Shown here in pieces: positions 1 through 7,652 of a stretch of 64,000 bases of DNA (within the stretch, counting starts at the first letter, position 1; each line of letters begins with the position of its first letter). The stretch is from JBHIKY01 sp042139015. Its GTDB lineage: Bacteria > Bacillota > Bacilli > Bacillales > Marinococcaceae. The position numbers were made by a program, and so were the translations under genes. The stretch is taken from the NCBI RefSeq assembly GCF_042139015.1, contig NZ_JBHIKY010000015.1, positions 26,732-90,731 on the forward strand, written 5' to 3'. The notes under the pieces are model-generated. The model saw only the letters and a list, made by a program, of their open reading frames with translations. It ran no database searches and was not told where the DNA came from.

Positions 1-456
1 TTTCAAAGGATAATCTGATTGCTCAATAATGGATAACTCGAAAAAATCTTCGAGTAAAACCTTTAATCTTCCGGCACTATTTTTGATCGTTTCTATATAC
101 TTCTTCTTTACCTCACGGCTGAGTTCATCCGATTCTAAAGATTGAATATACCCTAAGATTGATGTCATTGGTGTACGTATATCATGAGAAATATGGGATA
201 TAGCTTGTTTTAACTCGTTCTCACTGGAGCGTTTTACTGCCTCTGCCTGTTTCGTTAGATCAATCTGATTATTTATTTCCTTTGCCAGTTCCTCAAAATC
301 CCTGTCATGATAGCTAATATCGAGCTTCTTGGCTGTATTATTTTGATTTAATTGTTGGAGCTGCCGAGCTGCACTTTTTATTTCCTTTTTCAGAAAGTAC
401 AAACGAGTGAGGAGGTAGGCAAAACCTATCATGACAGTTATGAATAAATAGAGCAC
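1..456 (-). CDS. Sensor histidine kinase, N-terminal part (cut by window edge)
   Basis: The frame stays open from a GTG at 456 to the first base of the window, giving 152 codons; the catalytic ATPase domain lies outside. Residues about 1-21 form one hydrophobic segment, followed by a basic, coiled-coil-like linker and then the phosphoacceptor H-box SHISHDIRTPMTS with His at about residue 91. The lack of a large extracellular domain resembles kinases that work with an ABC transporter rather than sensing alone (family knowledge; inference here). It lies 21 bp after the permease gene and is probably the last gene of the regulator-ATPase-permease-kinase operon. The GTG start is a choice: a GGTGAGG sequence precedes it, but an ATG nine codons in is possible. 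Confidence 0.85.
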   Translation of the reverse strand, partial: MLYLFITVMIGFAYLLTRLYFLKKEIKSAARQLQQLNQNNTAKKLDISYHDRDFEELAKEINNQIDLTKQAEAVKRSSENELKQAISHISHDIRTPMTSILGYIQSLESDELSREVKKKYIETIKNSAGRLKVLLEDFFELSIIEQSDYPLK

Positions 457-477
457 CTTCCCTCACCCACTTTGTGT

Positions 478-1227
478 TTACTTAATTTCTTTTCTTTGAA
501 ATATGATGCACCCTATGATTCCAAATAACAGAAAAGTTAGAATGGGTACAACTGCAAGGGTGACCAAATCAACATTGTTCAAGCTGTCTACAATAATAAT
601 GTCGTATACTAACTTAAAAACGGAGTGATTAAGAATTGGTTCAAAAAATGAAAATTTAGCTGCTAACATTTGCAGCGGCCAATCAACAAATATAAAAAAC
701 ATTAGAAGAAATCCAATCGTTTTTCCACTGTCGGTAAATAGAATAGAAAAAACTGCCATGATCGAGGCGAAGGCTGCCCCATATAATATAATCAGCCCGG
801 TTGTCTGGAGGTAGTATGTCCATTCAGGCATATTATCAAATCCAAAATAGAGAGCGCCTGCTCCAGTCATTACCACAGGTAATATTAAAGAGATAATAAC
901 AGTTCCGATAGAGAAGACGATAAGCTTTGCAAAATAGATACGTAATCTGCTGTTGCCGGAAGAAACAATACTTTTCATCGTACCCATGGAATATTCACTT
1001 GTAATAAAGAAACCGGCGAGAATACTTGGGAGCAGCTTCACTATATTAGCATGGGGGCCGAGCACACTCTCTATATAGAAATCTTTTACTGTAGGCAGGC
1101 CAGAAGCTCCATTATCGAACTCTATAAGCGGAAACAACACAGCAGCAGTAAGTAACATCCAGGATAGGAAGCGAAAGGACCGGTTTTTCTTTAACTTATA
1201 CCACTCTGTTTTGAATAAATTACCCAT
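478..1227 (-). CDS. ABC-2 type transporter permease
   Basis: A protein of 249 residues with about six hydrophobic segments and the N-terminal pattern of ABC-2 permeases (NLFKTEWYKLKKNRSF, a basic amphipathic stretch before the first membrane span). It ends QRKEIK. It should form the membrane channel for the ATPase encoded just upstream. The two genes overlap by 8 bp, and GGCGGTG six bases before the ATG at 1227 favours that start over one three codons earlier. Single permeases paired with BcrA-like ATPases export or expel peptide antibiotics such as bacitracin and lantibiotics in known systems; the substrate here is inferred only from that resemblance and from the flanking two-component genes. 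Confidence 0.85.
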   Translation of the reverse strand: MGNLFKTEWYKLKKNRSFRFLSWMLLTAAVLFPLIEFDNGASGLPTVKDFYIESVLGPHANIVKLLPSILAGFFITSEYSMGTMKSIVSSGNSRLRIYFAKLIVFSIGTVIISLILPVVMTGAGALYFGFDNMPEWTYYLQTTGLIILYGAAFASIMAVFSILFTDSGKTIGFLLMFFIFVDWPLQMLAAKFSFFEPILNHSVFKLVYDIIIVDSLNNVDLVTLAVVPILTFLLFGIIGCIIFQRKEIK

Positions 1228-2143
1228 GCTGGACACCGCCGATACGCTTGCTGAAGTATGTTTCCAAATTTTCTCCCATGGGCATAAACTCTTCTATGAC
1301 CAATCCTTCAGTAGTTAGAATGTTGGAGACTTTTCCCGGCACATTAACATAGGCAAACAACTTAATGGTTCCATCAGGCATAACTTCAAAATCTTGAGTT
1401 GATAAATTTTCTTCTAATACTGTTGCGGCTTTGTTTGTATCATTTGTTTTTATATGAAGGTACTGCTGACACTTTTCTTGTAATTCTTTTGCTGATAATT
1501 GCTCTAACAATGCTCCTTCATGGATAATCCCATAATGCGTAGCTAATAAATGGAGTTCACTTAAAATATGACTTGAGATTAGAATGGTAATGCCATGTTC
1601 CCGGTTAAGCTTCTTTAATAATTCCCGGATTTCTACAACACCCATTGGGTCTAGTCCATTAATAGGCTCATCAAGAATCAGAAATTCAGGATCTCCCAGT
1701 AATGCTATCGCAATTCCAAGACGCTGCTTCATTCCTAAAGAAAAATCCTTTGCCTTCTTTTTTCCGGTATTGTGTAAATCTACCAGCTTTAGGTTTTTTA
1801 CCACACACTCTTTCCCCGGTATTCCTTTCAAAAGTCGGTGTGCTTCTAAATTTTCCGCAGCTGTCATCTGCGGATATAAAGCAGGTCCTTCAATGATTGT
1901 TCCAATTCTTTTTCTAGCTTCAACAATGTTTTTATTATTGGTTTCTCCAAATAATTCAAACGTGCCTGATGTCGGATAGGCGAGTCCCGTTACTAGACGA
2001 ATCAGCGTTGATTTCCCAGCCCCATTTTGACCTATAAAACCATAAATTGACCCTTTTTTTATCAATACACTCACTTTATTAATGGCCATATTGTTTTGAT
2101 ATTTTTTAGACAATTGGTTTGTTCTTAACACATATTCCTTCAT
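1220..2143 (-). CDS. ABC transporter ATP-binding protein, BcrA/lantibiotic-immunity type
   Basis: A 307-residue ATPase. Walker A is GQNGAGKST at about 38-46, the signature is SLGMKQR at about 135-141 (the LSGGQ variant usual in BcrA, NukF and SpaF-type proteins), and Walker B is FLILDEP at about 154-160 followed by NGLDP. A C-terminal extension of about 90 residues follows the nucleotide-binding domain, as in BcrA relatives. The ATG at 2143 is chosen because AGGAGGA lies eight bases before it; a longer frame upstream lacks a site. It powers the permease encoded downstream. Order in the operon is regulator, ATPase, permease, kinase. Peptide-antibiotic export is a family-based inference. Confidence 0.9.
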   Translation of the reverse strand: MKEYVLRTNQLSKKYQNNMAINKVSVLIKKGSIYGFIGQNGAGKSTLIRLVTGLAYPTSGTFELFGETNNKNIVEARKRIGTIIEGPALYPQMTAAENLEAHRLLKGIPGKECVVKNLKLVDLHNTGKKKAKDFSLGMKQRLGIAIALLGDPEFLILDEPINGLDPMGVVEIRELLKKLNREHGITILISSHILSELHLLATHYGIIHEGALLEQLSAKELQEKCQQYLHIKTNDTNKAATVLEENLSTQDFEVMPDGTIKLFAYVNVPGKVSNILTTEGLVIEEFMPMGENLETYFSKRIGGVQHG

Positions 2144-2236
2144 CAAAGTTCTCCTCCTAGCCAAAGATTTATTTGCACACTCTTCATATTAAGAAGGAAA
2201 ACATAAGAAAGTATTAAGTAAATTCTTAAGAAAACC

Positions 2237-2929
2237 TTAAGTTTTAAGTTTGTAGCCCATCCCCCAGATCGTTTCAATATACTCTTCATGCTGATTTGCT
2301 TTCGCAAGCTTACTCCTGATATTACTTAAATGTACATTAATGGTGTTATCGTCGCCGTAGAATTTCTCATGCCAGACACTCTCGAACAAATTAGCTTTGG
2401 AAAAGACCTTGTTAGGGGAGGACATCATTAGATGTAATATCTCATATTCCCGAGCCGTTAATTTGAGCTCTTTTCCATGCACTGTCACTTTTTTTGTATT
2501 CGTATCCAGCACCATATCTTTATGGCTCATTTGATAAGTTATTGAATCATTCGAGAAATCACGATATCTTCTAAGGCAAGAATCAATTCTGGCAGATACC
2601 TCTTCAATATCGAAAGGCTTTGTAATATAGTCATCTGCCCCAGCTCTTAAAGCATTAATTTTTGTCTGTGTTTCAAGCTTTGCAGAAATAATAATGATAG
2701 GAATGTGGCTCTCTTTTGATACCTTTTCTAAGACCTCTTCCCCAGACAAACCAGGGAGCATAAGATCAATTAATACCATATCCCATGTTGAGCTGTCGAG
2801 GTAAATCATTGCTTCCGTGCCTGAATAAGCCGGCTTAGGAGAATAGCCGCTTTTCCTTACAATATTACATAGCAGTTGATTAATATCCTCATCATCTTCA
2901 ATTATTAAAATATTTACCGATTTTCTCAA
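2237..2929 (-). CDS. OmpR/PhoB-family response regulator
   Basis: A receiver domain (about 1-115) with acidic pair IIEDDED near residues 10-14, phosphoacceptor Asp55 in LIDLMLPG and the conserved lysine in ITKPF, then a winged-helix DNA-binding domain (about 135-230) ending IWGMGYKLKT. It is the expected partner of the kinase at the window's left edge. The start is a TTG at 2929 with GAGG nine bases upstream; ATG codons at 2956 and 2962 fall at or before the start of transcription predicted from the promoter at 2958-2986, so they are unlikely. A 72-bp gap separates it from the ATPase gene. It probably activates its own operon on envelope stress (inference). Confidence 0.88.
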   Translation of the reverse strand: MRKSVNILIIEDDEDINQLLCNIVRKSGYSPKPAYSGTEAMIYLDSSTWDMVLIDLMLPGLSGEEVLEKVSKESHIPIIIISAKLETQTKINALRAGADDYITKPFDIEEVSARIDSCLRRYRDFSNDSITYQMSHKDMVLDTNTKKVTVHGKELKLTAREYEILHLMMSSPNKVFSKANLFESVWHEKFYGDDNTINVHLSNIRSKLAKANQHEEYIETIWGMGYKLKT

Positions 2930-2957
2930 CCTGATCATCCTCATAATTAATACCATT

Positions 2958-2986
2958 ATCATTTATTGAAATTAGTTCAATGTCAA
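2958..2986 (-). promoter_or_regulatory. Promoter of the regulator-ABC-kinase operon
   Basis: On the minus strand a perfect -35 TTGACA (2986-2981) is followed after 17 bp by AATGAT (2963-2958), a four-of-six match to -10. Transcription would start near 2951. The poor -10 with a perfect -35 would suit an activated promoter. Confidence 0.5.
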
Positions 2987-3009
2987 GTGAAGACTTATTC
3001 GTGCTCTTG

Positions 3010-3023
3010 ATTCTCGTAAGAAT
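3010..3023. promoter_or_regulatory. Small inverted repeat upstream of the operon promoter
   Basis: ATTCT-CGTA-AGAAT is a perfect inverted repeat centred about 30 bp upstream of the -35 box at 2981-2986. Its place suits an activator such as the response regulator encoded downstream, but no known consensus was matched; this is inference. Confidence 0.25.
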
Positions 3024-3063
3024 TGCCATGTTGGATTAAAGCGCACATTCACAATCAAAACCG

Positions 3064-3116
3064 TTTACTTTCTGTTTTAACTGTTATATTATATGTATAA
3101 CAGTTAAAACAGAAAG
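3064..3116 (+). promoter_or_regulatory. Promoter with 21-bp perfect inverted repeat, operator of the GntR operon
   Basis: The arms at 3068-3088 and 3096-3116 are perfect reverse complements over 21 bp (left arm begins CTTTCTGTTTTAAC) with a 7-base centre. A promoter overlaps it: -35 TTTACT at 3064-3069, 17-bp spacer, -10 TATTAT at 3087-3092 lying in the centre of the palindrome. The GntR-family gene starts 14 bp after the right arm. Binding by that regulator would block the -10, so autorepression is likely (inference; the site is seen directly). Confidence 0.8.
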
Positions 3117-3129
3117 AAGGTTACCCCAT

Positions 3130-3525
3130 TTGCTCTTTTCACTTAATTTTGAATCAAAGGATGCTATTTATTCGCAAATTGTGAAGCAAATCATTATCGG
3201 CATTGCTAAAAGAGAGCTGCGCCCTAACGATCCGCTGCCGTCTGTTCGCTCGTTAGCGTCAGACATTGGTATCAACTTTCATACAGTGAATAAGGCTTAC
3301 CAGCAGTTGAAACAGGAAGGATATATTCAGATTCACCGGCAGAAGGGTGTGGTTATTCATCCGGCGGGTGTACCGAAAGCAGATAGCAAGTATAAGGAGA
3401 CGTTGAAACAGACGCTGCGCCCGCTCATAGCGGAAAGCCTTTGTAAAGACCTATCCAATGAATCCGTTGCAGCTTTGTTTCAGGAAGTACTTGATGAATT
3501 TCGAGAAGGAGAGGATGAAGAATGA
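3130..3525 (+). CDS. GntR-family transcriptional regulator, YtrA subfamily
   Basis: A 131-residue protein with an N-terminal winged helix-turn-helix (about 10-75, including SVRSLASDIGINFHTVNKAY) and only a short helical C-terminus, the architecture of the YtrA subfamily, which lacks the large effector-binding domains of other GntR proteins. YtrA-type repressors commonly control ABC transporters or membrane proteins involved in cell-wall antibiotic response (family knowledge). The start is TTG at 3130, preceded by AGAAGG. Its stop overlaps the next gene's ATG (ATGA at 3522-3525), so the two are translationally coupled. The large palindrome just upstream is the probable operator. Confidence 0.9.
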   Translation: MLFSLNFESKDAIYSQIVKQIIIGIAKRELRPNDPLPSVRSLASDIGINFHTVNKAYQQLKQEGYIQIHRQKGVVIHPAGVPKADSKYKETLKQTLRPLIAESLCKDLSNESVAALFQEVLDEFREGEDEE

Positions 3526-4634
3526 CCTTCAATGCACTCATTGTTGTTTTATCAATGGTTTTATTACCAGTCGCACTTATCTTAACGTGTATTCCATATT
3601 TAACACGCAAGACAGAAAGTTTTGGGGTTTCCATTCCTGAGAAGGTTTATAATACTGAGCCATTACGAATGATCAGAAACCGTTATGTCCGTTCCATGCT
3701 TCTTCTCACTATTGTTACAGTAGGCGGATTTATTTGGGCAGGTTCGATGCTGTCTGCCAATGAAGAAACTTTGAGTATGGTATTTGCCGCCGTCATTTTG
3801 CTTCTACTCTTTCTTTCATTTGGTGTCTATTTGAAATTTCATTACGAAATGAAGCGATTAAAAAAAGAGTCCAATTGGACGCAGGACAAGACACAGGAGG
3901 TTTTAGTGCGCACAGATTTTCGTGCACAGAGGCTTATCTATTCAAATCTTTGGTATGTTATTCCATTTGCGATTACGATTCTAACCACTATACTTACCGC
4001 GCTATTTTATGATCGGCTGCCGAATATCCTGACGATGAAAGTAAACTTTGCGGGAGAAGTGACCAATGCTGTTGAGAAAAGCTATCGTACTGCCTTTCTC
4101 CTTCCCATCATGCAATCGTATCTCATCCTGTTGTTTATCTTTATCAATACGGTTATTGCTAAGTCAAAGCAACATTTGAATGCAGAATCTCCAGATAGAT
4201 CCTTTCAACAGGTCACCTTGTTCCGGAGAAGGTGGTCTCTCTTTCTCCTCTTCACTTCAACTCTTTTAACGATCATGTTTTCATTTATGCAATGGAGCTA
4301 TTTTTATCTGACAAATCAACATATGGTTACTATTGTGAGTTTAGTATGCAGCGGAATTATTCTGGTTGCTGCGCTTGCAATATCATTTTCGACAGGTCAG
4401 GGAGGAAGTCGCATTCAAATGGGTGGCGTAGAGCAATTGGATTCCGTGGATCGAGATGATGATATCCATTGGAAGCTCGGTCAAATTTACTTTAATCCAA
4501 ATGACCCGGCGTTATTTTTGGAAAAACGCTTTGGTATTGGCTGGACGATTAATTTTGCTAGGCCAATAGCATGGCTGTTATTAATCGGACTTATCGCGAT
4601 CGCAGCAGGTATCCCAACACTTCTTATGCTGTAG
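3522..4634 (+). CDS. DUF1648/DUF5808 multi-pass membrane protein
   Basis: A 370-residue protein with about eight hydrophobic segments (near 5-24, 59-79, 84-104, 144-163, 190-210, 240-260, 268-288 and 350-369). The middle part YDRLPNILTMKVNFAGEV matches the DUF1648 pattern found in SdpI, the immunity protein against the SdpC toxin; the C-terminal GQIYFNPNDPALFLEKRFG resembles DUF5808. Proteins with this pair of domains often sit beside YtrA-type GntR genes. The specific function is unknown. A role in tolerance of a membrane-active peptide is a family-based inference. It overlaps the regulator gene by 4 bp and lies 40 bp before the CPBP protease gene, so all three are probably one transcript. 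Confidence 0.8.
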   Translation: MTFNALIVVLSMVLLPVALILTCIPYLTRKTESFGVSIPEKVYNTEPLRMIRNRYVRSMLLLTIVTVGGFIWAGSMLSANEETLSMVFAAVILLLLFLSFGVYLKFHYEMKRLKKESNWTQDKTQEVLVRTDFRAQRLIYSNLWYVIPFAITILTTILTALFYDRLPNILTMKVNFAGEVTNAVEKSYRTAFLLPIMQSYLILLFIFINTVIAKSKQHLNAESPDRSFQQVTLFRRRWSLFLLFTSTLLTIMFSFMQWSYFYLTNQHMVTIVSLVCSGIILVAALAISFSTGQGGSRIQMGGVEQLDSVDRDDDIHWKLGQIYFNPNDPALFLEKRFGIGWTINFARPIAWLLLIGLIAIAAGIPTLLML

Positions 4635-4674
4635 AGAAAGTCCAGTCATTAATGCAAAAGAATGAGGTGAATAC

Positions 4675-5466
4675 ATGCAGCATGTTAGAAAACCGTGGCG
4701 CTCTTTTATATTTTTTCTGCTGGTTGGTGTTATTGCAGTTCTTTCCTTGCTGCCAACGCACATAGAACTTATTCCCCAGCAGCTGGAGAAGCTCGGTGTT
4801 CCCTTAGAACTGCCAATAGAAATAATAGCTGTTCTGTCTTTAATTAACCCTCTGCTATTTATTATCGTCGGCCTGCTCATTGGTCATTTTTTAGCTGAGA
4901 GAACAGGATTCTATTCTTTTATCTATGAAAAAGATCGATATGACAGGCCTTTGTTAAGTCGATTAAGAGCTATCTTTAAGATATCCGCTCTTTTAGGGGT
5001 AATTGGCGGGGTCATCATTGTAACTTCAGATGCCTTACTTCAGCCTTTTCTTCCAGAAGTCCTTCACGTTTCAGATGCTGAGGCTATTGATTTATTTGAC
5101 CTCGCTACACGGCTGTTGTATGGAGGGATTGCTGAAGAACTAATGCTTCGTTGGGGTGTAATGACTTTATTAGTCTTTATCATGTGGAAGATCTTTCAAC
5201 GCAGCAAAACTCAACCGACCTCAGTTATTGTATGGACTGGTATTACCCTATCTGCTCTGCTCTTTGGACTAGGTCATTATGGAGCAACGTCCGCAGCTAC
5301 AGACATGACTCCAATGATATTTGCCCGAATGATCTTTTTAAATGGGTTTGGTGGTATCATCTATGGTTGGCTTTATTGGCGCAAGGGGCTTGAGGCTGCA
5401 ATGATTGCACACATGGCTACTCATCTGACTTTTGTATTCATCTCCATTTTATCTTCATTGATTTGA
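4675..5466 (+). CDS. CPBP-family intramembrane metalloprotease (Abi/CAAX type)
   Basis: A 263-residue protein with about seven membrane spans. The CPBP active-site motifs are intact: EELMLR with Glu154, Glu155 and Arg159; FGLGH with His201; and IAHMATH with His246 and His250. Bacterial members include proteins for bacteriocin self-immunity (PlnI, SkkI) and peptide maturation, so neighbouring DUF1648 and GntR genes make an immunity-like role reasonable, though unproven. GAGGTG five bases before the ATG gives a good ribosome site. The next gene's start lies 14 bp after its stop. Confidence 0.85.
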   Translation: MQHVRKPWRSFIFFLLVGVIAVLSLLPTHIELIPQQLEKLGVPLELPIEIIAVLSLINPLLFIIVGLLIGHFLAERTGFYSFIYEKDRYDRPLLSRLRAIFKISALLGVIGGVIIVTSDALLQPFLPEVLHVSDAEAIDLFDLATRLLYGGIAEELMLRWGVMTLLVFIMWKIFQRSKTQPTSVIVWTGITLSALLFGLGHYGATSAATDMTPMIFARMIFLNGFGGIIYGWLYWRKGLEAAMIAHMATHLTFVFISILSSLI

Positions 5467-5480
5467 AAGGAGTGATTTAT

Positions 5481-5693
5481 ATGGATATTAAAGTGTCTGA
5501 CTTAGTTGAAGCAAAACGTCAAATTGACTCAACACTAAACAAACTTAGAGAAACAGTAAAATCTTTTGAAGCTAAAGAAAACCCTAACAGATATAAATCT
5601 CAAATCACCCTAGCCAAAAGACGAATAGATGCTTTTGAAATTTCTGTGTTTCTTATTGAAAGAGAAATAAACGACCTTAGTGAAAAAAGCTAG
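5481..5693 (+). CDS. Small helical protein of unknown function
   Basis: Seventy residues starting MDIKVSDLVEAKRQID, rich in charged residues and predicted to be almost wholly alpha-helical, perhaps two antiparallel helices broken around the segment KENPNRYKS. No membrane span, cysteine or catalytic motif is seen. A strong AAAGGAG site six bases before the ATG at 5481 and clear codon bias support a real gene; a start six codons earlier is less likely. It is the last gene of the plus-strand group and meets rpsI head to tail. I do not recognise the family. The very short spacing suggests cotranscription with the protease gene. Confidence 0.7.
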   Translation: MDIKVSDLVEAKRQIDSTLNKLRETVKSFEAKENPNRYKSQITLAKRRIDAFEISVFLIEREINDLSEKS

Positions 5694-5777
5694 TTCACAT
5701 ATACATGTGTAAGTGTATTTACACCCATGTGATTTTAACTCAGGGCCTTCAAGGAGCCTTCAATCCCCTATGTGGAC

Positions 5778-5818
5778 ATGAAAAAGCCCTCCTTGCTCCG
5801 TGAGAGCAAAGAGGGCAG
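5778..5818 (-). terminator. Intrinsic terminator after rpsI
   Basis: On the minus strand GCCCTCTTTGCTC, loop TCACG, GAGCAAGGAGGGC and then TTTTT. It lies 21 bp after rpsI and separates it from the convergent plus-strand group. Confidence 0.9.
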
Positions 5819-5839
5819 ACCCTTGATAGGAAGGGAATA

Positions 5840-6232
5840 TTAACGCTTGGAGAACTGTGGTGCACGACGTGCTGATTTGAGACCGTATTTCTTACGCTCT
5901 TTCATGCGCGAATCACGAGTAAGGAATCCTGCAGATTTCAGCGGGCTGCGGAAATCTGGGTCCACTTCGAGAAGAGCACGGGCTACACCGTGACGGATAG
6001 CGCCGGCCTGGCCGGTAAAGCCTCCGCCTTTTACGTTTACTTTTAAATCATATTGGCCGATTACGCCAATTTCGTTAAGTGGCTGCTTTACAACCAGCTT
6101 GAGTGTTTCAAGGTCAAAGTATTCATCAATGTCGCGGTTGTTGATCGTGATTCTGCCGTCACCAGGTACGACGAAAACACGTGCAACAGAGTTCTTACGA
6201 CGTCCTGTTCCGTAGTATTGCACTTGTGCCAA
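5840..6232 (-). CDS. rpsI: 30S ribosomal protein S9
   Basis: At 130 residues this is the usual length for bacterial S9. The protein binds the 3' domain of 16S rRNA in the head of the small subunit, and its basic C-terminal tail (here ending RRAPQFSKR) reaches the P-site tRNA. The start MAQVQYYGTGRRKNSVARV matches the family. It follows rplM by 20 bp and is the last gene of that two-gene operon, ending at a clear terminator, as in B. subtilis. Confidence 0.98.
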   Translation of the reverse strand: MAQVQYYGTGRRKNSVARVFVVPGDGRITINNRDIDEYFDLETLKLVVKQPLNEIGVIGQYDLKVNVKGGGFTGQAGAIRHGVARALLEVDPDFRSPLKSAGFLTRDSRMKERKKYGLKSARRAPQFSKR

Positions 6233-6252
6233 GATAAGTCCCTCCTTCTATA

Positions 6253-6690
6253 TTAGCCGCGAAGCTCGTACTTCTCAGGCTGCTGGGCTTGATGGTTGTG
6301 TTCTGCTCCTGCAAATACATGCAGCTTTTTGGCCTGCTGGCGTCCGAGAGAGCCTTTTGGAAGCATCCCTTTTACTGCAAGCTCAATCATTCTTTCCGGC
6401 TTGTTCGCACGCATTTCGGATGCGCGTGTTTCCTTTAGTCCGCCTGGATACTGGCTGTGGCGGTAGTACATCTTGTCCTGAAGTTTATTTCCGGTTAAGT
6501 GGATTTTCTTTGCATTTACGATAATAACATTATCGCCAGTGTCAACATGCGGTGTAAATTGTGGCTTGTTCTTGCCGCGAAGAATAGATGCAACTTCACT
6601 TGCGAGACGGCCAAGAGTCTGGCCCTCTGCGTCAATTACGAACCATTTGCGCTGTACTTCGCCTGGCTTCGCCATATATGTTGTACGCAT
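6253..6690 (-). CDS. rplM: 50S ribosomal protein L13
   Basis: A 145-residue L13 (MRTTYMAKPGEVQRKWFVIDA at the N-terminus, then NVIIVNAKKIHLTGNK). L13 binds 23S rRNA early in large-subunit assembly. A GGAGGGAC site precedes the ATG. The gene has its own sigma-A promoter about 110 bp upstream and a leader that could be the L13 autoregulatory element, so rplM-rpsI can be transcribed apart from the ecf-truA genes before it. Confidence 0.98.
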   Translation of the reverse strand: MRTTYMAKPGEVQRKWFVIDAEGQTLGRLASEVASILRGKNKPQFTPHVDTGDNVIIVNAKKIHLTGNKLQDKMYYRHSQYPGGLKETRASEMRANKPERMIELAVKGMLPKGSLGRQQAKKLHVFAGAEHNHQAQQPEKYELRG

Positions 6691-6792
6691 TATTGTCCCT
6701 CCTAAAATCGTTTCCTCAATTCGTCTATATCACTTGTCATTACGTTCATCATTTCCGATCCCGGGGCTGTGGGACGTGAAATGCCAAATAAC
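6691..6792 (-). ncRNA. Candidate L13 leader of rplM mRNA
   Basis: The approximately 95-nt untranslated leader contains a GC-rich hairpin (CGTCCCACAGCCCCGGGATCG, quoted in part: CGTCCCACAGCCCCGGG) followed by a conserved-looking stretch GATGAACGTAATGACAAG. Firmicute rplM genes carry an L13 leader (Rfam L13_leader family) at this place. I assign it by position and partial resemblance only; a covariance search would decide. Confidence 0.5.
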
Positions 6793-6821
6793 ATCATATA
6801 ATATTCAAGGGTGAATGTCAA
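6793..6821 (-). promoter_or_regulatory. Promoter of rplM-rpsI
   Basis: Minus-strand TTGACA (6821-6816), 17-bp spacer, TATGAT (6798-6793): a five-of-six -10 with a perfect -35. It lies just after the truA stop codon. Confidence 0.8.
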
Positions 6822-6851
6822 TGCTTGTTACACCCGGATTCGTTGTTTTTC

Positions 6852-7610
6852 TTACTTTTTTTCAAGTTCTTCTGGATAAAGGACTTTTTTCAAGTACAAT
6901 CCCTGGCCCGGCGCAGTTTTCCCGGCTGCACTCCGCTTTCGGGATTCGATCATCGCTGGAATGTCTTCCGGCGTCCTTTTGCCGCGCCCGACCTCGAGCA
7001 GTGTGCCGACGATGATCCGGACCATATTGTACAAAAATCCGCTTCCGCGGCAGATAAACAACAGCTCGTCACCGTTTTCCTCAAGACGTACCTCGTGAAC
7101 CGTCCTTACCTTGTCCTCTACATCTGTGTTGGCGGCACAGAAGCTGGAAAAGTCGCGCGTGCCCGGAATAAAAGAAGCGGCTCTTTTCATCTCCTCCAGG
7201 TTATACGGATACGGAAAGAAATACGTATGGTTTCTACGGAAAATATCGCGGTGACGGCTTGCGAGCACCCGGTAATGATACTCCTTTTCCATCGCATCAA
7301 AACGGGCATGAAAGTCGGAAGAAACGAACTCCGCTCCCAAGAGCTGAACGTCCTTTGGCAGATCACGCTCCAGTGCTTTCGGCCACCTCTTTTCCGGGAC
7401 ATGTAACGGGGTATCAAAATGGATTACCTGCCCGAAGGCATGCACGCCGGAATCCGTTCTGCCGGAAGCAACAACCGGGATAAACGTGCCTTTGTGCACC
7501 TTCTGCATCGCTTTTTCGATTTCCTCCTGCACGGTGCGCTTTCCGGGCTGCTTCTGCCAGCCTGAAAAAAAGGTGCCTTCGTAGGCAACGGTCGCTTTTA
7601 CTCGCTGCAT
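6852..7610 (-). CDS. truA: tRNA pseudouridine(38-40) synthase
   Basis: A 252-residue TruA, which isomerises uridines 38, 39 and 40 in the anticodon stem-loop of many tRNAs. The catalytic Asp is at about residue 53 in ASGRTDSGVHAFGQVIHFD; the KEYHYRV segment and the C-terminal GSGFLYNMVRIIVGTLLEVG core are present. It lies 42 bp after ecfT, the standard Bacillales order (rplQ-ecfA1-ecfA2-ecfT-truA-rplM). GAGAGAAGG precedes the ATG. Confidence 0.97.
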   Translation of the reverse strand: MQRVKATVAYEGTFFSGWQKQPGKRTVQEEIEKAMQKVHKGTFIPVVASGRTDSGVHAFGQVIHFDTPLHVPEKRWPKALERDLPKDVQLLGAEFVSSDFHARFDAMEKEYHYRVLASRHRDIFRRNHTYFFPYPYNLEEMKRAASFIPGTRDFSSFCAANTDVEDKVRTVHEVRLEENGDELLFICRGSGFLYNMVRIIVGTLLEVGRGKRTPEDIPAMIESRKRSAAGKTAPGQGLYLKKVLYPEELEKK

Positions 7611-7652
7611 CCTTCTCTCTCCTTTGAGCAGTACTTCATGGTGCGGGATCCA

